From positions 1-40,554 of the forward strand of contig JAIQFL010000069.1 of the NCBI GenBank assembly GCA_020073365.1: a DNA stretch of 40,554 bases. Direction: 5' to 3'. A program made the position numbers and the translations under genes. The DNA comes from Terriglobia bacterium (GTDB lineage Bacteria; Acidobacteriota; Terriglobia; Bryobacterales; Bryobacteraceae). Positions within the stretch are counted from its first letter, which is position 1. Each line of letters starts with the position of its first letter. This document shows positions 1 through 9,360 of this stretch, one piece after another. Under the pieces are notes generated by a model, which saw nothing but the letters and a program-made list of their open reading frames with translations, ran no database searches and was not told where the DNA came from.

Positions 1-73
1 CCGCATGGCTGCCAACCGTGCTGCCGCAGGCCGCGAGCTGATCCCCTGCCGCGCTCGCTTGGCCGCTGATGGT

Positions 74-571
74 TTACGGTGCGGCGATCACTTTCGCCCG
101 GTCGCCCGGCGTCCGTTCCATCAATAGGTCCGTTTCGAGATCCTGGATCACACGGAAACCCAGCCGCCTGTAGAGATCCGCGGCGCGCGGATTGGAGATG
201 CTCACATACAGGCGGACGTTCTTGTGCACCATCTCGGCTTCCATCGAAAGCGCCAGGATCAGGCGAGTGCCGATGCCTGCGCCACGATGCTTGGGCAGAA
301 TCGAGATGTCCACCAGGTCGTAAAACTCGCCGGAACGGTCGATGATCATATGGCCTACGGGTTGGTCGTCCAGCATGATGATGGCGTAATCGGCGTGGGG
401 ATGCGCGGCCGCGTAGGCGTTGCGCTTGGATCGAACCTGCAGGTCCAGTAGGGCATGGCGTATGTTCGGATCCCACCGCCAGGCATGAAGTTGGTCGTGC
501 ATGACCTGCCAGGCGAGTTCATAGACGAACTGTTCGTCTTGGGGGAGAGCGGGGCGGACAAAGAGCGGCAT
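74..571 (-). CDS. GNAT-family N-acetyltransferase
   Basis: The 165-residue product has the GNAT fold pattern. Residues around 90-105 read ISILPKHRGAGIGTRL, which carries the R-x-x-G-x-G/A acetyl-CoA pyrophosphate-binding loop. A later segment (SNPRAADLYRRLGFR) is the usual GNAT motif B with the Y/F-x-x-x-G-F ending. It should transfer an acetyl group from acetyl-CoA to an amine; the substrate cannot be told from the sequence. It is the last gene of a minus-strand cluster behind three tail-collar proteins, 119 bp after the third, and could share their transcript. The length is normal for the family and the ATG start at 571 gives a sensible N-terminus. Confidence 0.88.
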   Translation of the reverse strand: MPLFVRPALPQDEQFVYELAWQVMHDQLHAWRWDPNIRHALLDLQVRSKRNAYAAAHPHADYAIIMLDDQPVGHMIIDRSGEFYDLVDISILPKHRGAGIGTRLILALSMEAEMVHKNVRLYVSISNPRAADLYRRLGFRVIQDLETDLLMERTPGDRAKVIAAP

Positions 572-690
572 AGCATTATCATGGGCAGGTGCTTTCGACT
601 GCCAACAATCTTTTCACACCTTTTAACGCTGACCTGGCGCTAACGATTGTGGCCCGATCGGAGCCGCGCGCGTAAGCAAGCGGTATGCTC

Positions 691-1227
691 TTAGCTACGT
701 GGGGGGAAGACGCCCTGCATTGCGATGCAGAAATTCAGCGTCAGGTACGGCATCAGATTGTTGTGCGGTTGGTTGCCACCTGCCGGCGCCACCATGTTGC
801 CGTTCATGGTCTGGTTCTGAGGACCGCCGGAATTGTATGCGTTCGCCGGCGTGCCCGAGGTTATCGCGAGCATCGCGCCGACCGGTGTGCCAACCTGTCC
901 CGACACCCTGCCGCCGTCCACGCAACTGATGGCATGAGGGTGCGCCGGCATCTCGCTTACGAGGAGGGTGACGGTATCCGACCCGCCCGATTCGCCGAGA
1001 TAGTGGGGGCTCAGACCGGGACCCTGGCCCGGATGCATCGGCGAGCTCCCCTGCAAGTTTGGAAGCGCAAAGTTGCTCTTTCCATCTCCGCCATAGGTGG
1101 TCCCCAGGAGCGAGAAAAGAGCCGTGTTCTGGGAGATGGGTAGAATCTGGCCGTTACAAAAGGCCCAACCCTTGGGCGCGAAGTTGAACGGGAATATCCG
1201 GATCTCTGCTACAAAGGGATCTGCCAT
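691..1227 (-). CDS. Tail-collar (microcystin-dependent protein-like) protein, copy 3
   Basis: This 178-residue protein begins with the conserved block seen in all three neighbours: E-I-R-I-F, then P-K-G-W-A-F-C-N-G-Q, then L-F-S-L-L-G-T-T-Y-G-G-D-G. This is the phage tail-collar domain (PF07484 type) found in microcystin-dependent proteins. The middle is variable and glycine/asparagine-rich. The end carries PYLTLNFCIAMQGVFP, the usual C-terminal strand of the family. Members are structural tail-tip-like or secreted proteins, and their role outside phages is poorly known. A good ribosome site (AAGGAGAA) lies just upstream of the ATG. It is third in a four-gene minus-strand cluster and probably arose by tandem duplication. 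Confidence 0.88.
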   Translation of the reverse strand: MADPFVAEIRIFPFNFAPKGWAFCNGQILPISQNTALFSLLGTTYGGDGKSNFALPNLQGSSPMHPGQGPGLSPHYLGESGGSDTVTLLVSEMPAHPHAISCVDGGRVSGQVGTPVGAMLAITSGTPANAYNSGGPQNQTMNGNMVAPAGGNQPHNNLMPYLTLNFCIAMQGVFPPRS

Positions 1228-1261
1228 GTGATGTTCTCCTTATTCGGCCTGTTCCTTGCGT

Positions 1262-1756
1262 CTAGTTCTGGGAAGGGAATATCCCTTGCAGCGCAATGCA
1301 GAAGTTCAGCACCAGGAAGGGCTGCATATTCAGATGCGCCTGGCTCCCTCCGACGTTCCCCAATTGGCCTGGCGTCATGCTGACGAGATTGGTACCCAGG
1401 TTGTAGGCTTGCACGCTGCCCAGCAGATTGTTGGTTGGACCTGGCTGGTTGGTGTTGTTGTTGGTGGCGCTCCAGTTGTGGTTGTGCGTGGGCAGTTCGC
1501 TGATGGAGAGCGTGTGGGCTTGCTCACCACCGCGTTCTCCAAGGGTGTGTCCATCGCCCGTGTGCATCGGGGCGCTGGCTTGCAGATTCGGCAAACCGAA
1601 ATTCACGCGGCCGTCGCCCCCGTACGTGGTGCCGAGCAGCGAGAACAGGGCTTGGTTCTGATTAATAGGCAAGAGCTGCCCATTGCATAGCGCCCAACCC
1701 TTGGGCGGAAAGCCGAAGCTGAAAATTCTGATTTCGGATAGAAACGGTTCAGCCAT
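1262..1756 (-). CDS. Tail-collar (microcystin-dependent protein-like) protein, copy 2
   Basis: The 164-residue product is a paralogue of its two neighbours. It has the tail-collar signature PPKGWALCNGQLLPI near residue 17, then LFSLLGTTYGGDG, a short His-rich variable middle (ELPTHNHNW), and the closing PFLVLNFCIALQGIFPS. The variable middle is where these proteins usually diverge, which fits receptor-like or surface variation. The ATG at 1756 is preceded by AAGGAGAAG at good spacing. Gaps of 34 and 51 bp to the genes on either side suggest a single operon. The call is a family assignment; no biological role is established from sequence alone. Confidence 0.88.
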   Translation of the reverse strand: MAEPFLSEIRIFSFGFPPKGWALCNGQLLPINQNQALFSLLGTTYGGDGRVNFGLPNLQASAPMHTGDGHTLGERGGEQAHTLSISELPTHNHNWSATNNNTNQPGPTNNLLGSVQAYNLGTNLVSMTPGQLGNVGGSQAHLNMQPFLVLNFCIALQGIFPSQN

Positions 1757-1807
1757 TCTTGTCTTCTCCTTGTTTTGTTCTTTTCGTCGTTAAGCTTCAC
1801 CGCGAAT

Positions 1808-2305
1808 TCAAGTCTGACTCGGGAATATCCCAAACAGCGAGATGATGAAATCTACGCACAGGTAGGGCTGAAAATTGCTGTGCGGCTGGCTTCCACCGGC
1901 CATTCCAACCGCCTGAGCCATAACCGCGTTCGGCGCGGTATTCGTAAGATACATATTTGGTCCCTGGGCCAGGACCGCCCCGTTCGGGATGGAGCCGGTA
2001 AACGGATCCTTGGAGGCTAGAACCGCGTGGGTGTGGGCCGGTATTTGGCTCACCGTCAGGGTGATCGTTTCAGCTCCGCCGGTTTGGGCCAACGTAAACC
2101 CGTTCCCAAAGTGGACCGGAAGGCGTCCTCTTAAGTCGGGTAGCGCGAAAGTGCTTTGGCCGTCACCGCCGTAGGTGGTGCCGATGAGATTGAAAAGAGT
2201 CTCGTTCTCGGATATGGGCAGCAACTGCCCCTCGCAAAACATCCAGCCTGCCGGGGCGAAATTACCCCCGAACATCCGGATCTCGCCGACATAGGGTTGC
2301 GCCAT
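1808..2305 (-). CDS. Tail-collar (microcystin-dependent protein-like) protein, copy 1
   Basis: This 165-residue protein is the first gene of the minus-strand tail-collar operon. It carries FAPAGWMFCEGQLLPI, then LFNLIGTTYGGDG, then RGRLPVHFGNG and the closing PYLCVDFIISLFGIFPS. It is the most divergent of the three at the C-terminus (D-F-I-I instead of N-F-C-I). The ribosome site AGGAGGAAC lies 8 bases before the ATG at 2305, the strongest in the cluster. The promoter must lie in the 436-bp divergent region to its right, shared with the giant Ig-like protein gene. Confidence 0.88.
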   Translation of the reverse strand: MAQPYVGEIRMFGGNFAPAGWMFCEGQLLPISENETLFNLIGTTYGGDGQSTFALPDLRGRLPVHFGNGFTLAQTGGAETITLTVSQIPAHTHAVLASKDPFTGSIPNGAVLAQGPNMYLTNTAPNAVMAQAVGMAGGSQPHSNFQPYLCVDFIISLFGIFPSQT

Positions 2306-2741
2306 GTCTTGTTCCTCCTGAATCCAGAGTTTACGTGCTTGCGCCTATAGGTCTTGGGACTGGTAGTACGGCTTGACAACGATACTACAGAAAGCTGCTG
2401 GACCGCAAGCGAAAAAGCGACGGGTGGAGGTACTCCCTCCCACCGATCAAATCGGGGCACGCTGGTATTGAACACTTGGACTCCTCCGCGAATATCGCTC
2501 AGGGGTTACCTCCCCTCGGAAACATCGGGCGTGACGGTGAGGTTAGGGGTGTGACTCTTGGGTAGTACTGCAAATACTGTACGGTAGCCCTTTTTACTTC
2601 TGCCAGGTTTCATTACGTATGGTAGACTCTATTACAGTTTTCCGATGACCTCAGGGTTCTTCGACGTTAGGTGGTTCTTCGATGTTCCGGCTGGCACCTT
2701 GAGGGGTCCGATTGAAACGCGAGTAAGGGGGGAGCTGTCTT
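2306..2741. other. Divergent intergenic region between tail-collar operon and giant secreted protein gene
   Basis: No convincing gene is present in this 436-bp gap. It is richer in A+T than its surroundings (around 2570-2640). It contains a TTGACA hexamer at 2373-2378 without a convincing partner -10. A direct repeat GGTTCTTCGAYGTT (2655-2668 and 2673-2686) has an 18-bp period. Promoters for both flanking transcription units should lie here, but I cannot place them with confidence. A strong GGGGGAG ribosome site sits just before the ATG at 2742. Confidence 0.6.
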
Positions 2742-5700
2742 ATGCAACAGGTGAGGGCGGTTCGTCAGGGTTTCATTTTCATCGGTCTTTTACTGGTGGC
2801 ATCTGCTGGAATCTTGCAGGCACAGACGTTTTCAGGTGGATCCATCACGATCCCCACTGGAACGGGTAACACTCCGGCCAATCCCTACCCAACCGCGAGC
2901 AACTGCAACAACGGCGCGTGCATTGCCGTCAGCGGACTTACCGGTTCGTTCGTGTCGATGTCGCTCACGCTCAGCTACAGCAACCTGAACACCCAGTCCT
3001 TAACCAGCGCTGCGATCCTGCTCGAGTCGCCCGATGGAACTCACAGGTTGGACGTGTTCTCCTTTACCTGCGGTGCGAACGGCCTCAGCACAGCCTCTTT
3101 CACCCTGATCGATTCGGCCAGCAGCCTGTTTCCTCACATCTCGGTCTGCCCCACGCTGCAGGCCACCTACAAACCTGCTTATTATTTTGTCAGCCCGGTA
3201 GACAATTTCCCGGCCCCAGGTCCGTTGACTACTTATACCACTGCAGGGGACGGCACTAACCCTTGCAGTGGCACCCCTTGCCCTAGCGGTACCGGCACGT
3301 TCGCGAATACCTTTGGGGGTATCCCCGTCGCGAGTATGAACGGAACCTGGAAGTTGTTCGTCGCAGACCAGGGCGGGTTCGCTAACAACACAGTCGTCTC
3401 CTGGAGCCTTACGTTCAACGTTACGGGCAGCAACGCCGCCACCACGACTACGCTCAGCGCAGGCTCTCCGAATCCCTCCTTTACGTCGGGAACTGGAAGT
3501 TCGGTTTCTTTTCCGGCCCACGTGCAGAAGGCCGACAATTCCGGTCCGGCGACGAACGGTACAGTGACCCTGCACGACAACACCACCAATCTGGATCTGG
3601 TCACCACCGCCATCAACGCGTCGGGGGACGTCAACCTGGTGGGTACGTTCGCCACCGAAGGCATCCATGACGTGGTCGCCAACTACAACGGCGGCACGGG
3701 GTTTGCGGCCAGTTCCTCGGGCCACCAAAGCCAGACGGCGGTGAACCATGCCACTGGACCGACCACCAATCCGGACGGCTCGATGAAGTTTTGCAACGGC
3801 CCAGTGGGGATTCTGTCGGGGAGCACTGTTACTGGCAGCCTTTCGAATCCTTATCCCTCGGAGATCATTCTGGGCGGCACTGAGCCAACCCTGAGCGGAG
3901 TCATCCAGAAAGTCACCGTCACGCTCAACGGAGTGCAAACTCAAGATCCGGAATCCCTGGGCTTCGCGCTGCAGGGGCCGGGCGCTTCCAATGCCTTCTC
4001 TTTCCTATCGTTCGCCGACGGGCCTAACAGCACGATTGGCGCCGGCATTGATATCACGCTATCGGACACCGGTTCGGCAGCGGTCCCGCGAATCTCCCAG
4101 GGGATCTGCACGTTCGCGGCGCCCTGTCTGCCGACCGACAACACCAGCCAGGTGCTCAGTACGGACCCATACCCCGCTCCCGCCCCGGCGCTGATCAATG
4201 CGGCCGCTCCTACCGGTTCGTCCACATTCGCAACGGAGTTCGGAGGCCTGGGAGTGAATGGCTCCTGGAAGTTGTACCTCTCCAACCGGGCAACCCAAGC
4301 CCCGCCCTTGGGATCAGTCGGCTCCTGGTGTCTGAATTTCACGATGCAGACTGGCGCGCATCCTACCCAGACGACGGTCAATGGATCGCCGAATCCAGTT
4401 TTGACCAATAGCAGCGCGACCCTCACCGCGGACGTTGTGGTAACCGACGGCTCGGGTTTGACAGTGAACGCTGGCTCGGTGACATTTGTCGACGGCGCCA
4501 ACAACATCGGGTCTGCCAACGTCGTGAATGGCGTTGCGACCCTCAACAACGTCACCCTGGCGGAGCGCACACACCATATCGTGGCCAGCTATAGCGGGAC
4601 CAACACGTCCCCCGTTTTCGGCATCAGCTCCGGACACTTCAACCTTCGCTTTGACACGCCTACCGAGGAGTCGGGAGTGGCGCCGTACTCGTTCTGCAAC
4701 ACTGGCGCGATTGCGGTCCCGGGCTTGGGTGCCGACGTAGGTGTGGCAGCGCCGTATCCTTCGAACGTCTTCGTCTCGAATCTGCCGGGAACGATTAAGG
4801 CAGTCACGGTTTCGCTGAAACAGTTCAGCACCAACGACGAGAACGATCTGCTTTCACTGCTGGTGGGCCCGGGCGGCAACAACATCGATTTCTTCTCGCT
4901 CACCGGCTCGCTTTGCGCCGGCGCGCCCTGCGCCAACACCTTCGGCCCAGTCAACCTGATCACCTTTGACGACACAGCCGCCAACGGACATATCGCGGCG
5001 GATGTTAACGCGGGTGGGACGTTCCAGCCCACGAGTCTCAACTCGGGCGCCAACGTCACGGCGTACCCGGCGTGCCCGCCGAACGCATTAGATTGCGCGA
5101 GCCCCCCGGTAGGCCCCCCGTTGCCCTCCAACCCGTTCACGCCGAACAAAGCCTTCTCCGCCGGGGCTGCGATTTTCGGTAACGCGACCACTGCCGGAGT
5201 CTTTGGCGGCACCGCCGCCGGCACTTCCCAGGGAAACGGCACCTGGAGCCTGTACCTGGATGAGGCCGTTCACGGAGCCGGCCGGACGTCCAACATCGCG
5301 GGCGGCTGGTGCGTGAACCTCACCGAGAACCTGCCCGACATTTCGCTCACTGCCACCCCGATGACGCACTCGCCCACTGTATTCACGCGCGGGCAAAGCG
5401 CGTCGTTCACGGTCACGGCGACGAATCTCGGGCCTGGGCCGACGGGCATCCCTCTCCTCACGATCACCGACACGCTGCCGACCGGGCTGACCTTCACCGG
5501 TTTCACCGGCGCGGGCTGGAACTGCTCGGCCGTCGGGCAGTTGGTGACCTGCACGAATCCCAACCCGATCGCGGTAAGTGCCAGCTCCGCCTTCACCATC
5601 AACGCGACCGTGGGGAACACAACCGCGGAGATCATTAGCAACTCGGCGACCTTAACCTCTGGGACCGGAGGCGACGACCCCGCGAAAGAAATCACGACGC

Positions 5701-8678
5701 CCAACAACACCACCTCCTCCGGGAACATCACGGTGGCGGGCACCGTTCTCACCATCAACAAGACCCACACCGATCCCTTCACGCAGGGCCAGGTGGGCGC
5801 GACTTATAGCATCACGGTGTCGAACAAGGGCGCCGATGGGCTCAATGTCGTAGGGCATCCCGGCGTCACCACCGGCACCATTCAGGTGACCGACGCCCTG
5901 CCGAGCAGCTTTAGCTTTAGCTTTACCCTTACCGCAGTCAGTGGCACGGGCTGGACCTGCCAACCTCCGGCGTCGGGAGTGAGTTGCACGCTCGACGCTC
6001 CCCTAGCTGTCGGCAGCACCACCAATCCCATCACCGTGACCGTGACGGTTGCGAATACCCTGTTGGGTCCGGTGACCAATACGGCAATCCTCACCGCCAC
6101 CACCGATCAAATCGGGCCGGCCGGCAACAACCAGCACGACGATATAACGAACATCACCCAGGTGCCGACCCAGATGGCGGCCAACGCCGGCACGACGCCG
6201 CAATCGGCGACGGTGAACACCGCCTTCGGCACGCTGTTGGGCGTGACGGTGAAGGATGCGGGCAACAATACGGTACCGGGCGTGAACGTGGCGTTCACCG
6301 CCCCGGGTAGCGGCGCATCGGGCGTATTCAGCAACAGCACCACGACCATCACGGTAGCGACGAACGCGTCGGGCGTGGCGTCGGCGCCGTTCACGGCCAA
6401 TACCACGGCCGGAGGACCCTACACTGTAACGGCCGCAGCGACGGGCCTTACCACGGTGAACTTCTCGCTGACGAATACGCCGGGAGCACCTGCGTCCATG
6501 ACCGCCAATGCGGGCACGACCCCCCAATCGGCGACGGTGAACACGGCTTTCGCCAACCTCCTGGCGTTGACGGTGAAGGATGCATTCAATAATCTGACAC
6601 CGGGCGTGAACGTGACGTTCACCGCCCCGGGTAGCGGCGCATCGGGAACGTTCAGCAATAGCACCGCGACCATCACGGTAGCGACCAACGCGTCGGGCGT
6701 GGCATCAGCGGCGTTCACGGCGAATGCGACGGCCGGTGGACCTTACAACGTAACGGCCGCAGCGACGGGCGTCACCACGGTGAACTTCTCGCTGACGAAC
6801 ACGGCGGGAGCGCCTGCGTCCATGACCGCGAACGCGGGCACGACCCCACAATCCGCGACGGTGAGCACCGCCTTCGCCAACGCGCTGGCCGTGACGGTGA
6901 AGGACGCGGGCAACAATCCGCTAGCGGGCGTGAACGTGACGTTCACGGCCCCAGGCAGCGGAGCATCCGGCACATTCGGCAACAACACCACGACCATCAC
7001 GGTAGCTACAAACGCGTCGGGTGTGGCGTCGGCCCCGTTCACGGCGAATGCGACGGTCGGTGGACCCTACACCGTAACGGCCGCAGCGACGGGCCTCACC
7101 ACGGTGAACTTCTCGCTGACGAACACGGCGGGAGCACCTGCGTCCATGACCGCCAACGCGGGCACGACCCCGCAATCGGCGACCATCAACACAGCCTTCG
7201 CCAACGCGCTGGCTGTGACGGTGAAGGATGCGGGCAACAATCCGGTATCGGGCGTGAGCGTGACCTTCACAGCCCCAGGTAGCGGCGCATCCGGCACATT
7301 CGGCAACAACACCACGACCATCACGGTGGCTACAAACGCGTCGGGTGTGGCGTCGGCGCCGTTCACGGCGAATCCGACGGCCGGTGGACCCTACACCGTA
7401 ACGGCCGCAGCGACGGGCCTTACCACGGTCAACTTCTCGCTGACCAATACGGTGGGAGCGCCTGCCTCCATGACCGCCAACGCGGGCACGACCCCGCAAT
7501 CCGCGACAGTGAGTACCGCCTTCGCCAACGCGCTAGCCGTGACGGTGAAGGACGCGGGCAACAATCCGGTATCGGGCGTGAACGTGACCTTCACAGCCCC
7601 GGGTAGCGGCGCATCCGGCACATTCAGCAACAGCACCACGACCATCACGGTAGCTACAAACGCGTCGGGCGTGGCGTCTGCGCCGTTCACGGCGAATGCG
7701 ACCGCCGGTGGACCTTACACCGTAACGGCCGCCGCGACGGGCCTCACCACGGTGAACTTCTCGCTCACCAACATCGCGTCCCCGGCGACCGTCACCAACG
7801 TCACTTCGACGACTGTGAACGGAAGCTACGGTGTGGGCTCCACCATCGTTATTACCATGACCTTCAACAAGACGGTGAATGTCACCGGCGTCCCGACTCT
7901 GGCGCTGAATTCGGGCGGAACCGCCAGTTATGCCTCCGGCAGCGGCACCGGCACGCTGACCTTCCTCTATACGGTGGGGGCGGGCCAGAGCAGCGCGCAT
8001 CTCGACTACGCTTCCACCTCCGCGTTGACGCTCAACGGCGGAACCATTAACGCCATCCTGACGCTGCCTCCACCCGGAACCGCGGGTTCGTTGGGCGCCA
8101 ACAAGAACATCGTTATCAATACCGCTAAGACGACGCCCACTCTCACCTGGCCTTCGCCGGCCGCCATCACGTTTGGCACGCCGTTGGGGGCCGCTCAACT
8201 GAACGCCACCGCCAACGTCCCCGGCACATTCGTCTATTCGCCTCCGGCGGGCACCGTGCTCCCGGTGGGCAACGGACAGATCCTCTCGGTGACGTTCACG
8301 CCGACCGATACGGTGAACTTTAATAACGCGTCCACCACGACCACCATCAACGTGAACTCAGCGGTCTCCGGCGTCCAGATCGTGGTAACCAAGGTACTCA
8401 GCCGCGACGCCAACAACGACATAAAACTGGTTCTCACCCTGACCAACTCCGGGTCAAGCGACGCCAACAACGTCATCCTGACGAGCGTTCAGATCGGGAG
8501 TGTTTTTGGCTTGCCGCGACCCCAGCCCGTCGGCGCGATTCCGGCCGGCTCTTTCTTACAGGTTACCGTAACAATCCCCGGCTCGGTCGGCGCGCCTGGG
8601 ACGCTGACCAGCTTAATAGTAACCGCAACTTACACGGGAGGCTCGGTGACCTCGAATTCTCGCGTGACGCTGCCGTAA
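2742..8678 (+). CDS. Giant secreted multi-domain protein (P-domain-like, Ig-like, DUF11-like, Big_1-like repeats)
   Basis: The 1978-residue product starts with a signal peptide (about residues 1-28, ending LQAQ). Three segments resembling the proprotein-convertase P-domain follow (about 30-230, 345-545 and 645-875), each ending with a G-(S/T)-W-(K/S)-L-(F/Y) and a W-x-L-x-F or W-C-(L/V)-N-(F/L) strand. The first two are separated by Ig-like segments with the pattern TVT(L/F)xDxxxxL. Two DUF11-type repeats (TDTLPTGLTFTG and TDALPSSFSF) span about 885-1130. Five nearly identical 108-residue Ig-like units follow (about 1145-1680), then two more beta-rich domains. It should be exported to the cell surface or outside and could act in adhesion or matrix formation; no enzyme motif is visible. 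A good GGGGGAG ribosome site supports the ATG. Confidence 0.85.
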   Translation: MQQVRAVRQGFIFIGLLLVASAGILQAQTFSGGSITIPTGTGNTPANPYPTASNCNNGACIAVSGLTGSFVSMSLTLSYSNLNTQSLTSAAILLESPDGTHRLDVFSFTCGANGLSTASFTLIDSASSLFPHISVCPTLQATYKPAYYFVSPVDNFPAPGPLTTYTTAGDGTNPCSGTPCPSGTGTFANTFGGIPVASMNGTWKLFVADQGGFANNTVVSWSLTFNVTGSNAATTTTLSAGSPNPSFTSGTGSSVSFPAHVQKADNSGPATNGTVTLHDNTTNLDLVTTAINASGDVNLVGTFATEGIHDVVANYNGGTGFAASSSGHQSQTAVNHATGPTTNPDGSMKFCNGPVGILSGSTVTGSLSNPYPSEIILGGTEPTLSGVIQKVTVTLNGVQTQDPESLGFALQGPGASNAFSFLSFADGPNSTIGAGIDITLSDTGSAAVPRISQGICTFAAPCLPTDNTSQVLSTDPYPAPAPALINAAAPTGSSTFATEFGGLGVNGSWKLYLSNRATQAPPLGSVGSWCLNFTMQTGAHPTQTTVNGSPNPVLTNSSATLTADVVVTDGSGLTVNAGSVTFVDGANNIGSANVVNGVATLNNVTLAERTHHIVASYSGTNTSPVFGISSGHFNLRFDTPTEESGVAPYSFCNTGAIAVPGLGADVGVAAPYPSNVFVSNLPGTIKAVTVSLKQFSTNDENDLLSLLVGPGGNNIDFFSLTGSLCAGAPCANTFGPVNLITFDDTAANGHIAADVNAGGTFQPTSLNSGANVTAYPACPPNALDCASPPVGPPLPSNPFTPNKAFSAGAAIFGNATTAGVFGGTAAGTSQGNGTWSLYLDEAVHGAGRTSNIAGGWCVNLTENLPDISLTATPMTHSPTVFTRGQSASFTVTATNLGPGPTGIPLLTITDTLPTGLTFTGFTGAGWNCSAVGQLVTCTNPNPIAVSASSAFTINATVGNTTAEIISNSATLTSGTGGDDPAKEITTPNNTTSSGNITVAGTVLTINKTHTDPFTQGQVGATYSITVSNKGADGLNVVGHPGVTTGTIQVTDALPSSFSFSFTLTAVSGTGWTCQPPASGVSCTLDAPLAVGSTTNPITVTVTVANTLLGPVTNTAILTATTDQIGPAGNNQHDDITNITQVPTQMAANAGTTPQSATVNTAFGTLLGVTVKDAGNNTVPGVNVAFTAPGSGASGVFSNSTTTITVATNASGVASAPFTANTTAGGPYTVTAAATGLTTVNFSLTNTPGAPASMTANAGTTPQSATVNTAFANLLALTVKDAFNNLTPGVNVTFTAPGSGASGTFSNSTATITVATNASGVASAAFTANATAGGPYNVTAAATGVTTVNFSLTNTAGAPASMTANAGTTPQSATVSTAFANALAVTVKDAGNNPLAGVNVTFTAPGSGASGTFGNNTTTITVATNASGVASAPFTANATVGGPYTVTAAATGLTTVNFSLTNTAGAPASMTANAGTTPQSATINTAFANALAVTVKDAGNNPVSGVSVTFTAPGSGASGTFGNNTTTITVATNASGVASAPFTANPTAGGPYTVTAAATGLTTVNFSLTNTVGAPASMTANAGTTPQSATVSTAFANALAVTVKDAGNNPVSGVNVTFTAPGSGASGTFSNSTTTITVATNASGVASAPFTANATAGGPYTVTAAATGLTTVNFSLTNIASPATVTNVTSTTVNGSYGVGSTIVITMTFNKTVNVTGVPTLALNSGGTASYASGSGTGTLTFLYTVGAGQSSAHLDYASTSALTLNGGTINAILTLPPPGTAGSLGANKNIVINTAKTTPTLTWPSPAAITFGTPLGAAQLNATANVPGTFVYSPPAGTVLPVGNGQILSVTFTPTDTVNFNNASTTTTINVNSAVSGVQIVVTKVLSRDANNDIKLVLTLTNSGSSDANNVILTSVQIGSVFGLPRPQPVGAIPAGSFLQVTVTIPGSVGAPGTLTSLIVTATYTGGSVTSNSRVTLP
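6174..7793 (+). repeat. Five tandem 324-bp coding repeats (108-residue Ig-like units)
   Basis: Five head-to-tail copies start at about 6174, 6498, 6822, 7146 and 7470. Each encodes a Big_1/invasin-type unit with AGTTPQSATV, VTVKDA, FTAPGSGASG, TNASGVAS and TVNFSLTN. Copies 3 to 5 are the most alike at the DNA level; copies 1 and 2 differ more (for example VKDAFNNLTPG in copy 2). The phase is exactly 324 bp, so gain or loss of units keeps the reading frame. This marks recent internal duplication within the secreted protein gene. Confidence 0.95.
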
Positions 8679-8691
8679 CGGGGAAAAACCA

Positions 8692-9216
8692 ATGAAAACA
8701 ATTCTGAGTCTTTTCGCGTCGATGGTGTTAGCCGCGGTGGGCGCCAGCGCCGGTGTGCTGGTGTCGTTCGACAATCCATCGCTGACGGGTTCGCCCGGGC
8801 AAACGCTGATATTCACGGCAACTCTTTTCAATAATGGAGCCAGTACCGTGTTCCTGAACAGCGACAGCCTGAACCTCGCGGGCAACAGCTTCACGGTGAC
8901 CGATCAGTTCTTCACGACCGTTCCCATCTCGCTCAATGCAGGGATGTCGGTGACTGGCATCGAGCTGTTTGACGTCCACCTGAATAGCCCTTTCACGGAC
9001 CCCTTCGGACCGTACCTGGGCAGTTATGCGCTGCTGGGCGGAGCCGACGGAAACGCTCAGGACCCGCTAGGTCAGGCCAGTTTTACGGTGACGGCGGCGG
9101 CACCGGCCACGACACCGGAACCGGCGTCAGCCGTTTTGTTTGCAACTGTGGTCGGGGCCCTTTTGGCGCGGCGGCTGAAAGTGCGCCCCACTCGTGCGCC
9201 GGCAGGCAAGACCTAA
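8692..9216 (+). CDS. PEP-CTERM-type secreted protein
   Basis: This 174-residue protein has an N-terminal signal peptide (MKTILSLFASMVLAAVGASA) and a C-terminal sorting signal. The signal reads TPEPAS, then a hydrophobic stretch (AVLFATVVGALLA), then a basic tail (RRLKVRP). That is the PEP-CTERM arrangement recognised by exosortase, so the protein is expected to be processed at the membrane and released or surface-bound. The region between (LVSFDNPSLTGSPGQTL onward) looks like a beta-sandwich. The gene starts 13 bp after the giant secreted protein gene and the two may be co-transcribed. No exosortase gene is in the window. Confidence 0.85.
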   Translation: MKTILSLFASMVLAAVGASAGVLVSFDNPSLTGSPGQTLIFTATLFNNGASTVFLNSDSLNLAGNSFTVTDQFFTTVPISLNAGMSVTGIELFDVHLNSPFTDPFGPYLGSYALLGGADGNAQDPLGQASFTVTAAAPATTPEPASAVLFATVVGALLARRLKVRPTRAPAGKT

Positions 9217-9360
9217 GAACCTGTCCCGCCGGTCCGCATTTGCCGAGTCCGGCGCTGGTAGCGAATACCCACGGCACGCCGGTCTCGGCACCCCGGTATC
9301 GTCCGGCGGCCCGCCCCCCGTAACATGATAATATGAGGGGCTAATCCGAACCCGACACCT

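Noticed and set aside
2655..2686. Direct repeat GGTTCTTCGAYGTT as an operator.
   Set aside because: Only two copies, imperfect, with no identified promoter boxes around them; kept only as a note in the intergenic entry.
6174..7793. Regular repeats as a possible CRISPR array.
   Set aside because: The 324-bp period is protein-coding without spacers; no cas genes are present. I found no CRISPR array in the window.
3000..8198. Long open frames on the minus strand opposite the giant secreted protein.
   Set aside because: They mirror codon bias of the GC-rich plus-strand gene, lack domains and ribosome sites.
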